Assembly: GCA_041655955.1 (NCBI GenBank)
Contig: JBBAEN010000001.1
Coordinates: forward strand, 496,001-560,000
Source of the DNA: Micavibrio_A sp041655955
GTDB taxonomy: Bacteria; Pseudomonadota; Alphaproteobacteria; Micavibrionales; Micavibrionaceae
Direction of reading: 5' to 3'
DNA length: 64,000 nucleotides
The notes beneath the pieces are model-generated. The model saw nothing but the letters and a program-made list of their open reading frames with translations, was not told where the DNA came from and made no database searches. Position 1 is the first letter of the stretch. Each line of letters starts with the position of its first letter. This document shows, in pieces, positions 34,757 to 42,464 of the stretch. Made by a program: the position numbers and the translations under genes.

Positions 34757-35368
34757 ATGATGAACTGGCAGCGCCTCGACCGCGAAACAACCCTGAAAAC
34801 CATCGACAGCGTCAAAAGCGCCGCCGATGCGGGCCTGTTTTCGCCCGGCACAAGCGAAGTGCAAAAGGCGCGCCTGTCCTTTTACAACGGCATCGAGCTG
34901 TTCAAACTGACGAATTTCGCATCGCTCCCTTCCTTCACCTTCCATTATCTGGGGGATGGCCGCTTTTTCCATTATCTCGACGGGACGGAACTGCCCGTTT
35001 ACACGGTGAACGACAAAGGCAGCCTGACGCTCAACGACCGCTCCGTCGTCGATTACCTCGAATTCTTCTTTACCTATGTCAGGACGGATGACGAGGAAAT
35101 GATGCTTATCCGCAACCCGCACGATATGCCGCTCCTCGATTCGCTGGGGCCGGACAGCATGGACGCCGTCCAGCAAAACCATAATCCGCCACATGTCGTC
35201 TATGATGCGGGATTCGATAAATACACGGTCGAAGTTGACCTTTATGCCGACGGGATGCTGATCCGCGCCGCGGTGGACGTCAACACGCTGGGCCGCGTGG
35301 AAATTACCAACCGCAAGATGATTGTGAATGCCGTTGCACATTCCGCCTTTTCTGGAATAATGGCGTAA
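34757..35368 (+). CDS. Conserved-looking hypothetical protein, 203 residues
   Basis: A 203-residue soluble protein, rich in β-strand-type segments with many aromatic residues (FHYLGDGRFFHYLDGTELPV, then VVDYLEFFFTYVRTDDEEM). No signal peptide or membrane helix and no domain I can name. An AAGGACGATG-type site precedes the start, which may be either of two adjacent Met codons. It lies 9 bp before the next unknown gene, indicating an operon of unknown proteins at 34757–36135. Confidence 0.7.
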   Translation: MMNWQRLDRETTLKTIDSVKSAADAGLFSPGTSEVQKARLSFYNGIELFKLTNFASLPSFTFHYLGDGRFFHYLDGTELPVYTVNDKGSLTLNDRSVVDYLEFFFTYVRTDDEEMMLIRNPHDMPLLDSLGPDSMDAVQQNHNPPHVVYDAGFDKYTVEVDLYADGMLIRAAVDVNTLGRVEITNRKMIVNAVAHSAFSGIMA

Positions 35369-35377
35369 GAGATTGAT

Positions 35378-35944
35378 ATGAGTGACAAGGAAACGACATC
35401 GGGATTATCGGGAGCCTTTGGAAATAAGGGGCTGAAAGCCAACCATGTTTCCTATGGCCACCCGCACGGGAAAGAGATCCTCGAAGAAATTCTTGACGTT
35501 TTGAAGCAATCCCCGACGGGCGTCACGCTTTTCAACGTCCATACGATGTATAAATTCCCCATCCAGATCATTAAAGGCACGGGCGAATCGGGCTTTTCGC
35601 CGCAGAGCAAGATCATCTATATCCAGATTCCGGGCGCCGCCCAAAAAGCCGATGGAAAGCACATTATCCAGACAATCAAGGCCCTGCGGGAAGCGGAGCA
35701 TGAGATTATCGGCTTTACCGCGCCCGATCCTTCCAAGGATTTCATGAAATATGCCTCTGTAATGCATGCAAAAAATCTGGATTCCATCGTTTATGTCTGC
35801 AAAGTTATGAAAGAATTAACCAATTCTTCACGATATCAAGAATTGCTTGACGCACTGGTCGCTTTTGATTATAGTGATGTCTATAAAGCATACATGTCTA
35901 ATGCATCTGAAAAAGAGCTGTTTGATGCGTATGAGGGACGATAG
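35378..35944 (+). CDS. Hypothetical protein, 188 residues
   Basis: A 188-residue soluble protein. Its overall layout (helix, then VTLFNVHTMYKFPIQII strand, then SPQSKIIYIQIPG, then a helix ending LREAEHEIIGF) weakly recalls zincin-like putative metallopeptidase families, but there is no HExxH, so any such relation would be to an inactive member; this is speculative. The last ~45 codons (35800–35944) are noticeably AT-richer, with codons such as AGT, TCT, AAT and GAT, than the rest of the gene. It lies 9 bp after the 203-residue gene and just before a 55-residue gene. Confidence 0.65.
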   Translation: MSDKETTSGLSGAFGNKGLKANHVSYGHPHGKEILEEILDVLKQSPTGVTLFNVHTMYKFPIQIIKGTGESGFSPQSKIIYIQIPGAAQKADGKHIIQTIKALREAEHEIIGFTAPDPSKDFMKYASVMHAKNLDSIVYVCKVMKELTNSSRYQELLDALVAFDYSDVYKAYMSNASEKELFDAYEGR

Positions 35945-35967
35945 TTTACGAGTAAAGAGAGGGAACT

Positions 35968-36135
35968 ATGGCTGTAGGATTTGCATTTAATAAAAGCGTT
36001 GGCGCGTTATTCTCCGAAGGCCCGCTTGCCCGTCAGGCTATCGAAGGGGCCCGTGAAGTCGGCCTCCGCATCAATGACCGCGCACCCGGTGTTGTTCCAG
36101 CTGTTCGCAACGAATTCACCGTTACCCAGCCGTAA
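35968..36135 (+). CDS. Small hypothetical protein, 55 residues
   Basis: A 55-residue product (MAVGFAFNKSVGALFSEGPL, then a helix and a Val/Pro-rich tail). A GAGAGGGA site lies a few bases before the ATG and a strong terminator follows 26 bp after the stop, so it is well supported as the last gene of the unknown-function unit. No signal peptide, membrane helix or known motif. Confidence 0.55.
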   Translation: MAVGFAFNKSVGALFSEGPLARQAIEGAREVGLRINDRAPGVVPAVRNEFTVTQP

Positions 36136-36161
36136 TTAAACGCGGCGGACACAGAATTTAA

Positions 36162-36190
36162 AAAGGGCCTCAATGAGGCCCTTTGTTTTT
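36162..36190. terminator. Terminator between the unknown operon and the suf operon
   Basis: A perfect 10-bp stem (AAAGGGCCTC at 36162–36171 with GAGGCCCTTT at 36175–36184), a 3-nt loop and a T run to 36190. The minus strand also has T-rich sequence after the stem, so it can end the convergent suf operon too. Confidence 0.9.
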
Positions 36191-36229
36191 GCGCTTTTTA
36201 TGCGCTCCCCATTCTATGCGCCCCGCTTT

Positions 36230-36580
36230 TTACCGCCGCTCGATGGAAAAACTCTCACCGCAACCGCAGCGGCCCGTTTCATTCGGGTTGGTGAAGGTAA
36301 AGCCGGACGACATTTTCGTTTCCTCATAGCCGATTTCCATGCCGAACAACATCCAGCTATTAACCTTTGGGATATAGAGCGCGGCGCTCCCGCCCGCGAC
36401 CTCTATCTTGTCGTCGGCGGAAAGATCTTCTTCCATCGCATGCTCCATCTTATAGGCATGGCCGGAACAGCCTGTAGAGGTGATCGCCAGGCGCAGCCCC
36501 TTTGCCCCTTCTTTCGCCGCGGTCTTTTGCGCAATGGCTTGTGCGGCCTCATCGGTGATTTTGATCGGGTTCATCATCAT
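36230..36580 (-). CDS. sufA: A-type Fe-S carrier (HesB/IscA/SufA family)
   Basis: A 116-residue Fe-S carrier that receives clusters from the SufBCD scaffold and passes them to target apoproteins. The three ligand cysteines of the family are present: Cys38 (STGCSGHAY), Cys105 and Cys107 (GRCGCGESF). Position at the 3′ end of the suf operon indicates the SufA role, but the sequence does not separate SufA from IscA/ErpA. Three consecutive ATG codons follow an AGGATGGA site, so the exact start is uncertain by two residues. Confidence 0.88.
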   Translation of the reverse strand: MMMNPIKITDEAAQAIAQKTAAKEGAKGLRLAITSTGCSGHAYKMEHAMEEDLSADDKIEVAGGSAALYIPKVNSWMLFGMEIGYEETKMSSGFTFTNPNETGRCGCGESFSIERR

Positions 36581-36586
36581 TCCATC

Positions 36587-37012
36587 CTACACGAACATGT
36601 TTAACTGAAGCTTTGCGGTTTCGGCCATTTTGGATGGATCCCACGGCGGATCGAACGTCACCTCGACATCGACATGGCGCACGCCTTCGAGCGCGAAGAT
36701 AGCGCCCTGCACCCAGACGGGCATTTCCTGCGCCACGGGGCATGCGGGGGACGTCAGCGACATGATGACATTGATATCGACCTTGCCGTCCGCATCGCCC
36801 GTTTCAACGACATCGATGCTGTAGATGAGGCCAAGCTCGTAAATATTCACCGGGATTTCGGGATCGTACACCTTGCGCAATGCGTCCGCCGCGGCGCGTG
36901 CCGCCGGATGATCGGCGAGGGCGACATCCGGCGGCTCCGCCATTTCGTCAAACCCGTCACCGACGGCGTTCTTGACCATTTCCTCGTCCGCTACATGCTC
37001 GAATTTTGTCAT
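36587..37012 (-). CDS. sufT: SufT-type DUF59/MIP18-family protein
   Basis: A 141-residue protein with the DUF59 fold (about 40–135). It has the DPEIPVNIYELGLIYSIDV segment and the TSPACPVAQEMP motif with the conserved Cys. In suf operons this is SufT, a cluster maturation factor. The N-terminal ~35 residues are an acidic extension. Its ATG overlaps the 3′ end of sufS by 4 bp (ATGA-type), indicating coupled translation. Confidence 0.92.
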   Translation of the reverse strand: MTKFEHVADEEMVKNAVGDGFDEMAEPPDVALADHPAARAAADALRKVYDPEIPVNIYELGLIYSIDVVETGDADGKVDINVIMSLTSPACPVAQEMPVWVQGAIFALEGVRHVDVEVTFDPPWDPSKMAETAKLQLNMFV

Positions 37013-38238
37013 GCCAGAAAATCCTTCGCCTTTTTGAGGCCCTGTACCAGTTGATCAATATCGTCCTGATTGGTGTAAAGTCCAATCGACGCGCGGATGG
37101 TGCCGGCAATGCCGAACCGCTCCATCAGCGGCATGCAGCAATGATGCCCCGCCCGCACGCAAACGCCCTGTTTATCGAGGATCATCGCAATGTCCGCATT
37201 GCCTGCCCAATCGGCGGTAAAGGATATTATGCCGACCTTTTCCTGCGCCCTGCCGTAAAAATTCAGGCCCTCGACCGCGCCCAGCTCACGCACCGCGTAA
37301 TCCAGCATGGCTTTCTCATGCGCCCCGATCGCGTCCGCGCCCAGGCCGCGCACATAATCTATCGCGGCGCCAAGGCCGATGACTTCGACAATCGCGGGCG
37401 TTCCGGCCTCGAACCGCGCAGGGCCGGATTTATAACGCGTGCCGTCAAAGGACACGGTTTCAATCATATCCCCGCCCCCCTGATATGGCGGCATGGACTG
37501 AAGCAGCTCCGCCCGCGCCCATAAAACGCCAACCCCCGTCGGGCCGTAAAGCTTGTGGCCGGTGAAGGCAAGGAAATCACAGCCGATCCCGCGCACATCA
37601 ACGCCGCCATGGACGGCGCTTTGCGACGCATCGACCAGAACACGGATGGCGGGGTTATAGGCTTTCGCCTCCCCCGCAATCCTCGCCGCTGGATTGATCG
37701 TGCCGAGCGCGTTGGAGGCATGCACGACGGAAACAAGCTTTGTCTTTTCCGACAAAAGCGCCTTGAACGCGTCAAGGTCGAGCGTCCCGTCATCGAGAAC
37801 AGGAATAACCTTGATAGAGAACCCGCACCGCGCCTCAATCAACTGCCACGGGACGATATTGGCGTGATGTTCCATCCCGCTCAGAATAATCTCGTCGCCT
37901 TCTTCCAGATTTTGCACGCCCCAACTCTGCGCCACAAGATTGATGGCTTCGGTCGCGTTGCGCGTAAAGACGATTTCATCCGCGCCGCCATTGATGAACC
38001 CCGCGACTTTTCCGCGCGTGTCCTCATAGGCCTGCGTCGTTTCCTGACTGAAATGATAAAGGCCGCGGTGGATATTGGCGTAACAGCGTTCCATCACGCC
38101 GCGCATCCGGTCGATGACGATGGCGGGTTTTTGCGCGGAGGACGCCGTATCAAGATAGGCAAGCCTCTTGCCGTTGACGGTTTCGCCAAAGACGGGAAAA
38201 TCTGCGCGGGCCGCCCCTATATCCGCGTACCCAGCCAT
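37009..38238 (-). CDS. sufS: Cysteine desulfurase SufS
   Basis: A 409-residue PLP enzyme that removes sulfur from L-cysteine to supply persulfide for Fe-S assembly. The PLP lysine is Lys229 (AFTGHKLYGPTG) and the persulfide Cys is Cys367 in RAGHHCCMPL. HASNALGTINP and the short loop around the active Cys place it in group II (SufS/CsdA). No sufE or sufU gene is in this operon, so the sulfur acceptor lies elsewhere. It overlaps the end of sufD by 22 bp. Confidence 0.95.
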   Translation of the reverse strand: MAGYADIGAARADFPVFGETVNGKRLAYLDTASSAQKPAIVIDRMRGVMERCYANIHRGLYHFSQETTQAYEDTRGKVAGFINGGADEIVFTRNATEAINLVAQSWGVQNLEEGDEIILSGMEHHANIVPWQLIEARCGFSIKVIPVLDDGTLDLDAFKALLSEKTKLVSVVHASNALGTINPAARIAGEAKAYNPAIRVLVDASQSAVHGGVDVRGIGCDFLAFTGHKLYGPTGVGVLWARAELLQSMPPYQGGGDMIETVSFDGTRYKSGPARFEAGTPAIVEVIGLGAAIDYVRGLGADAIGAHEKAMLDYAVRELGAVEGLNFYGRAQEKVGIISFTADWAGNADIAMILDKQGVCVRAGHHCCMPLMERFGIAGTIRASIGLYTNQDDIDQLVQGLKKAKDFLA

Positions 38239-39242
38239 AGACCGATTCTTTCGCGGATAATTTCCTGCATGGACTCATCACTGATACGCTCAAGCGCCTC
38301 GCCGCAGAAAGCCTCGATGAGGATCGCCCTCGCCTGCTCTTCGGGAATGCCGCGCGTGCGCATGTAGAAAAGCGGTTCATCATCAAGCCGCCCCGTCGTC
38401 GCGCCGTGGGAACATTTTACGTCATCGGCGTAGATTTCAAGCTCCGGCTTCGTGTCCATTTCCGCTTCCGGCGACAGAACAAGCGCGTTTGAAAGCTGGT
38501 ATCCATCCGTCTTTTGCGCGATTTGATGCACATGGACTTTCCCCTGAAAAACACAATGGGACTTGCCGTCCAAAACCGTTTTATAGGTCTGGTTGGAATA
38601 GCAATTCGGCGCCTGATGCTCGATCGTGATCGTCGTATCGGCATGCTGATCACCTTTCAGAAGATGGATGCCGCCGAGCAAACATTGCGCGTTCTCGCCC
38701 TGTATTTCCGCATGAATCTGGTTGCGGATAAAGCCCGCCCCTTCGATGAAATTAAACGCTTCATAGGTCGCGTCGCGGGCGATTTTAACATGGGTGAAAA
38801 GCGTATTGACGCCGCCTTCCGCATCATCGAACAAACGGTAATGCCGCAGCTTCGCATTCTTGCCGACCGTAATCTGGGCCACATTATTCTTCCAATAGGC
38901 ACCTTCGCCGCCCTGCCGTTCGATGACGGTCAGTTCTTCGCCATCCTTGACATGGATGATAAGGCGCGGGGCGTAAAGCCCGCCATCCTTTGCGGCTATA
39001 TCGACTTCCTCATCCGCCGTAATGACTTTGATATCGCGGCTTTGCTCGCTGTTCAGCTCCCAAAGCTGCGTGTCGCCATATTGCGCGGCGCCCGGCGCAT
39101 GTTTATCCAAAAGCGTCACATTGCCGCCGTCCCAGCCAAGCGTTTCCGCCTTCAGGGACAGTCCCTTGAGCGCGCGGGGAAGATTGGTGTATTTCCAGCG
39201 TTCTGATTTTACCGTCGGGATTTTTTCAAGAGGGAATGCCAT
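38217..39242 (-). CDS. sufD: Fe-S cluster assembly protein SufD
   Basis: A 341-residue β-helix scaffold subunit of SufBC2D, paralogous to SufB. The C-terminal signature is typical: CSHGATTGRLDDEPLFYMRT, then GIPEEQARAILIEAFCGEAL. The N-terminus (FPLEKIPTVKSERWKYTNL) is also family-typical. It starts on the last base of the sufC stop codon (TAATG) and runs 22 bp into sufS, so the genes are tightly coupled. Confidence 0.93.
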   Translation of the reverse strand: MAFPLEKIPTVKSERWKYTNLPRALKGLSLKAETLGWDGGNVTLLDKHAPGAAQYGDTQLWELNSEQSRDIKVITADEEVDIAAKDGGLYAPRLIIHVKDGEELTVIERQGGEGAYWKNNVAQITVGKNAKLRHYRLFDDAEGGVNTLFTHVKIARDATYEAFNFIEGAGFIRNQIHAEIQGENAQCLLGGIHLLKGDQHADTTITIEHQAPNCYSNQTYKTVLDGKSHCVFQGKVHVHQIAQKTDGYQLSNALVLSPEAEMDTKPELEIYADDVKCSHGATTGRLDDEPLFYMRTRGIPEEQARAILIEAFCGEALERISDESMQEIIRERIGLWLGTRI

Positions 39243-39991
39243 TATGCCGCCTCTCCCACCAGATCGGCATAGCCTTTCTCTTCGAGTTCGAGCGCCAGTT
39301 CCGGCCCGCCAGATTTCACGATACGGCCATTCGCCATGACATGAACCACGTCCGGCTTGATGTAATCGAGAAGCCGCTGATAGTGCGTAATCACAAGGAA
39401 AGAACGATCGCCGCCGCGCATTTTATTGACGCCGTCCGCGACGATTTTAAGCGCGTCGATATCGAGGCCGGAATCGGTTTCGTCAAGCACGCAAAAGCTC
39501 GGCTCCAGCATCGCCATCTGCAAAACCTCGTTGCGCTTTTTCTCGCCGCCGGAAAAGCCGACATTGACCGCGCGCTTCATCATCTCGTCCGAAATGCCAA
39601 GCTCCCTGCATTTGGTTTTCATGAGCTTCAGGAAGCCGACCGCGTCCAGCTCTTCCTGCCCGCGCGCCTTGCGCACCGCGTTCACGGCGGTTTTCATGAA
39701 GGTCGTCATCTGCACGCCCGGAATTTCAACGGGGTACTGGAACGCGAGGAACACGCCCGCGGCGGCGCGCTCTTCCGGCGCCATTTCCATGATGTCCTCG
39801 CCGTTCAAGGCGATTTCGCCGTCCGTGACCTCATAATCGTCGCGGCCCGCAAGGACATAGGACAAGGTGGATTTACCCGAGCCGTTCGGCCCCATAATCG
39901 CGTGAACCTTGCCGGATTCGATTTCGAGATCGAGCCCTTTCAGGATTTCCTTATCTTCAATTTTCGCTTTCAGATTACTTATCTTGATCAT
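39242..39991 (-). CDS. sufC: Fe-S cluster assembly ATPase SufC
   Basis: A 249-residue ABC-type ATPase that drives cluster formation on the SufBD scaffold. Walker A is GPNGSGKST (about 35–43), the ABC signature is FSGGEKKRNEV, and Walker B with the switch Asp is FCVLDETDSGLD. I chose the ATG at 39991 (MIKISNLKAKI) because the longer open frame to 40069 adds a leader unlike the family. It lies 49 bp after a small membrane-protein gene that separates it from sufB. Confidence 0.95.
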   Translation of the reverse strand: MIKISNLKAKIEDKEILKGLDLEIESGKVHAIMGPNGSGKSTLSYVLAGRDDYEVTDGEIALNGEDIMEMAPEERAAAGVFLAFQYPVEIPGVQMTTFMKTAVNAVRKARGQEELDAVGFLKLMKTKCRELGISDEMMKRAVNVGFSGGEKKRNEVLQMAMLEPSFCVLDETDSGLDIDALKIVADGVNKMRGGDRSFLVITHYQRLLDYIKPDVVHVMANGRIVKSGGPELALELEEKGYADLVGEAA

Positions 39992-40040
39992 GTTCAATCT
40001 CTTTTGCCGGTTAGTGTGTTTCAGTTCATTCGTAAAATTT

Positions 40041-40436
40041 TCAGCCGCGCTCGTAAAGAACCCCGGCAATCTCGATAATGCCCCAAATCGCGATCACGGG
40101 GATAATCAGCCATATGAAGGCAAAGCGGATCATCCTTATATTGTCGCGGGCGAAGAAAAACCCCGCCAGAAGAAAAGCCGCATAGCCATAAAGGCACAGC
40201 GAAAAGACATAGAACACATCCATGATGCGTTCGGCTTTTTCCGCAGCGCCAATCTTGAATAACGCCGGGTTTAGAAAAAAAAGCCCCGTCGCCAGCCCCG
40301 CGGAATAGGCCGCGCCGCAAAAAGCCTGACGGCCCGCGCCGGGGCTGAGGATGCCGTCATGCAGCACGCCCAGATCGTTAGGCCGCTTGCGGCCCTGCCC
40401 GACCGGTTCATAATATTTCCGGCGCTCATCCATCAA
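40041..40436 (-). CDS. Small membrane protein inside the suf operon
   Basis: A 131-residue protein with a hydrophilic N-terminus (1–40) and about three transmembrane helices (around 43–60, 72–92 and 100–125), ending in a short basic tail. No family is recognised. Its ATG overlaps the sufB stop as ATGA, so it is translated together with sufB. It sits between sufB and sufC, which are normally adjacent. A role in Fe-S assembly is suggested only by position. Confidence 0.7.
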   Translation of the reverse strand: MMDERRKYYEPVGQGRKRPNDLGVLHDGILSPGAGRQAFCGAAYSAGLATGLFFLNPALFKIGAAEKAERIMDVFYVFSLCLYGYAAFLLAGFFFARDNIRMIRFAFIWLIIPVIAIWGIIEIAGVLYERG

Positions 40437-41902
40437 CCGACGCTGCCCTCAAGCGATATGGCGACAAGCTTTTGCGCCTCGACGGCGAACTCCATGGGGA
40501 GATGCTGCAAGACTTCACGGCAAAAACCGTTGACGATAAGCGCGAGCGCTTCTTCTTCGGAAATGCCGCGGCTCTGGCAATAAAAGACCTGATCCTCGGA
40601 AATTTTCGAGGTCGTGGCTTCATGCTCAAGCTGCGCCGATTTGTTTTTCGTTTCGATATAGGGAACCGTGTGCGCGCCGCACTGATCGCCGATCAAAAGG
40701 GAGTCACACTGGGTAAAATTACGCGCATTATCCGCGCCCGCCATGATTTTCACGAGGCCGCGATAGGTGGAATCAGACCGCCCCGCCGAGATCGTCTTGG
40801 CGATGATGCGCGAGCGCGTATTGGCGCCGAGATGGATCATCTTGGTTCCCGTATCCGCCTGCTGGCGGTTGTTGGTAATGGCCACGGAATAAAATTCGCC
40901 TTGGGAATTATCGCCCTTCAGGATGCAGGACGGGTATTTCCATGTAATCGCGGAGCCTGTTTCCACCTGCGTCCACGAAATCTTGGCGTTGCGCCCTTCG
41001 CACAGGCCGCGCTTGGTCACGAAGTTATAGATCCCGCCGAGGCCGTCCTCGTCGCCCGGATACCAGTTCTGGACGGTGGAATATTTAATCTCCGCATCCT
41101 CGTGGGCGATAAGCTCGACCACGGCGGCGTGCATCTGGTTCTCGTCGCGCATCGGCGCGGTGCAGCCTTCGAGATAGGAAACATACGATCCCCTATCCGC
41201 GATAATCAGCGTGCGTTCAAATTGCCCCGTATTGCGGGCATTCATGCGGAAATAGGTGGAAAGCTCCATAGGACAGCGCACGCCGGGCGGCACATAAACG
41301 AAGGATCCGTCCGTAAAGACCGCGCTGTTTAAACACGCATGCTTGTTGTCCGCGAACGGCACGACCGTGCCGAGATATTTTTTCACCAGTTCGGGGTGCT
41401 TTTCCACGGCCTCGCTGATGGCGCAGAAAATAACGCCGACTTCCTCAAGCTTCTTTTTAAAGGTCGTGCCGACGGACACGGAATCGAACACGGCATCGAC
41501 GGCCACCGCGGGCGCGCCTTCGACGCCGAGAAGCACTTCCTGCTCCCTCAGCGGGATGCCGAGCTTTTGATAGGTTTCCAAAATGCGCGGGTCGATATCG
41601 TCGAGCGATTTGACCTTCTTCATATTTTTGGGCGCGGCGTAATAATAGGCGTCCTGATAATCAATCGGCGCAATGGCGAGCTTCGCCCAATCCGGCTCCG
41701 CCATCGTCTTCCAGTGACGGAACGCCTTCAAGCGCCAGTCGAGAAGCCATGCCGGCTCGTTCTTCTTCTTGGAAATAAGCGCGACGATATCCTCGTTCAG
41801 CCCCTTTGGCGCATATTCCATTTCGATGTCGGTTTCAAAACCGGCCTCGTATTTGTTCAAGGAATTGACTGTTTCAATCGTTTCTTCGGTAATCGAGCTC
41901 AT
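40433..41902 (-). CDS. sufB: Fe-S cluster assembly protein SufB
   Basis: A 489-residue core scaffold subunit of SufBC2D on which clusters are built. It has the long family-typical N-terminus (GLNEDIVALISKKKNEPAWL), the β-helix core (TVQNWYPGDEDGLGGIYNFV), and the conserved Cys-containing C-terminus with HEATTSKISEDQVFYCQSRG. The length is normal. It starts on the ATGA overlap with the upstream Rrf2 regulator and is the first structural suf gene. Confidence 0.96.
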   Translation of the reverse strand: MSSITEETIETVNSLNKYEAGFETDIEMEYAPKGLNEDIVALISKKKNEPAWLLDWRLKAFRHWKTMAEPDWAKLAIAPIDYQDAYYYAAPKNMKKVKSLDDIDPRILETYQKLGIPLREQEVLLGVEGAPAVAVDAVFDSVSVGTTFKKKLEEVGVIFCAISEAVEKHPELVKKYLGTVVPFADNKHACLNSAVFTDGSFVYVPPGVRCPMELSTYFRMNARNTGQFERTLIIADRGSYVSYLEGCTAPMRDENQMHAAVVELIAHEDAEIKYSTVQNWYPGDEDGLGGIYNFVTKRGLCEGRNAKISWTQVETGSAITWKYPSCILKGDNSQGEFYSVAITNNRQQADTGTKMIHLGANTRSRIIAKTISAGRSDSTYRGLVKIMAGADNARNFTQCDSLLIGDQCGAHTVPYIETKNKSAQLEHEATTSKISEDQVFYCQSRGISEEEALALIVNGFCREVLQHLPMEFAVEAQKLVAISLEGSVG

Positions 41903-42315
41903 GGATGTTCCTCTATCATTTGCGCCAGGGTGACTTCTTCCAAAGCCTTTTTCATGGCGGCATTAACCGGATCCCAGCGGCCCCGCAGCGAGCAGGTCGG
42001 GGAGTGTGTGCAACATTCAAGCGCGCCGTGGCTTTCGACGCAGGATGTCAGCTGCACCGGCCCTTCAAGGGCCACAATAACGGCGGCCATATTGACTTCG
42101 TCCGGCGTGCGTGAGAGCGCATAACCGCCATTCACCCCGCGCGTGGAATCAATCAGCCCGCCCTTGGTGAGAAGCTTCAGCACTTTCGCGACTGTCGGCT
42201 CCGGCAAGGTTGTTTTGGCGGACAGGCCGGACGCCGTTTGCAGCCCACCTTCCGCCTGCGCCATTTCGGCGAGGACGACGACCGCATAATCTGTGAGTTT
42301 CGACAGCTTTATCAT
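41899..42315 (-). CDS. Rrf2-family Fe-S regulator of the suf operon
   Basis: A 138-residue winged-helix regulator (HTH in about 25–65, VAKVLKLLTKGGLIDSTRG). A Cys cluster able to hold an Fe-S cofactor is present: Cys92, Cys101, Cys102 and Cys108. It matches the SUF-system regulator subfamily (IscR relatives, TIGR02944) and probably represses sufB onward when its cluster is loaded. It is the first gene of the operon and overlaps sufB by 4 bp, implying autoregulation. Confidence 0.9.
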   Translation of the reverse strand: MIKLSKLTDYAVVVLAEMAQAEGGLQTASGLSAKTTLPEPTVAKVLKLLTKGGLIDSTRGVNGGYALSRTPDEVNMAAVIVALEGPVQLTSCVESHGALECCTHSPTCSLRGRWDPVNAAMKKALEEVTLAQMIEEHP

Positions 42316-42328
42316 TGTCTTTCAAAGA

Positions 42329-42357
42329 GTTATAAATCCGTACCGCCAGCGTCCCAA
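42329..42357 (-). promoter_or_regulatory. Candidate promoter of the suf operon
   Basis: On the minus strand TTGGGA (42357–42352), a 17-bp spacer and TATAAC (42334–42329). The predicted start of transcription would be only a few bases before the ATG at 42315, so the mRNA would be nearly leaderless. The divergent MFS/spermidine-synthase gene starts about 110 bp away; no operator palindrome could be defined with confidence. Confidence 0.4.
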
Positions 42358-42464
42358 TTACATGTCATGAATTGGCGGTCTTTTCAAGGCAAAACCCCTT
42401 TTCTACTGTGGAAATATAGGCGGAAAAGGCAAATAAGCGCCTTTTCCATGTTACGCTGTGCGGC

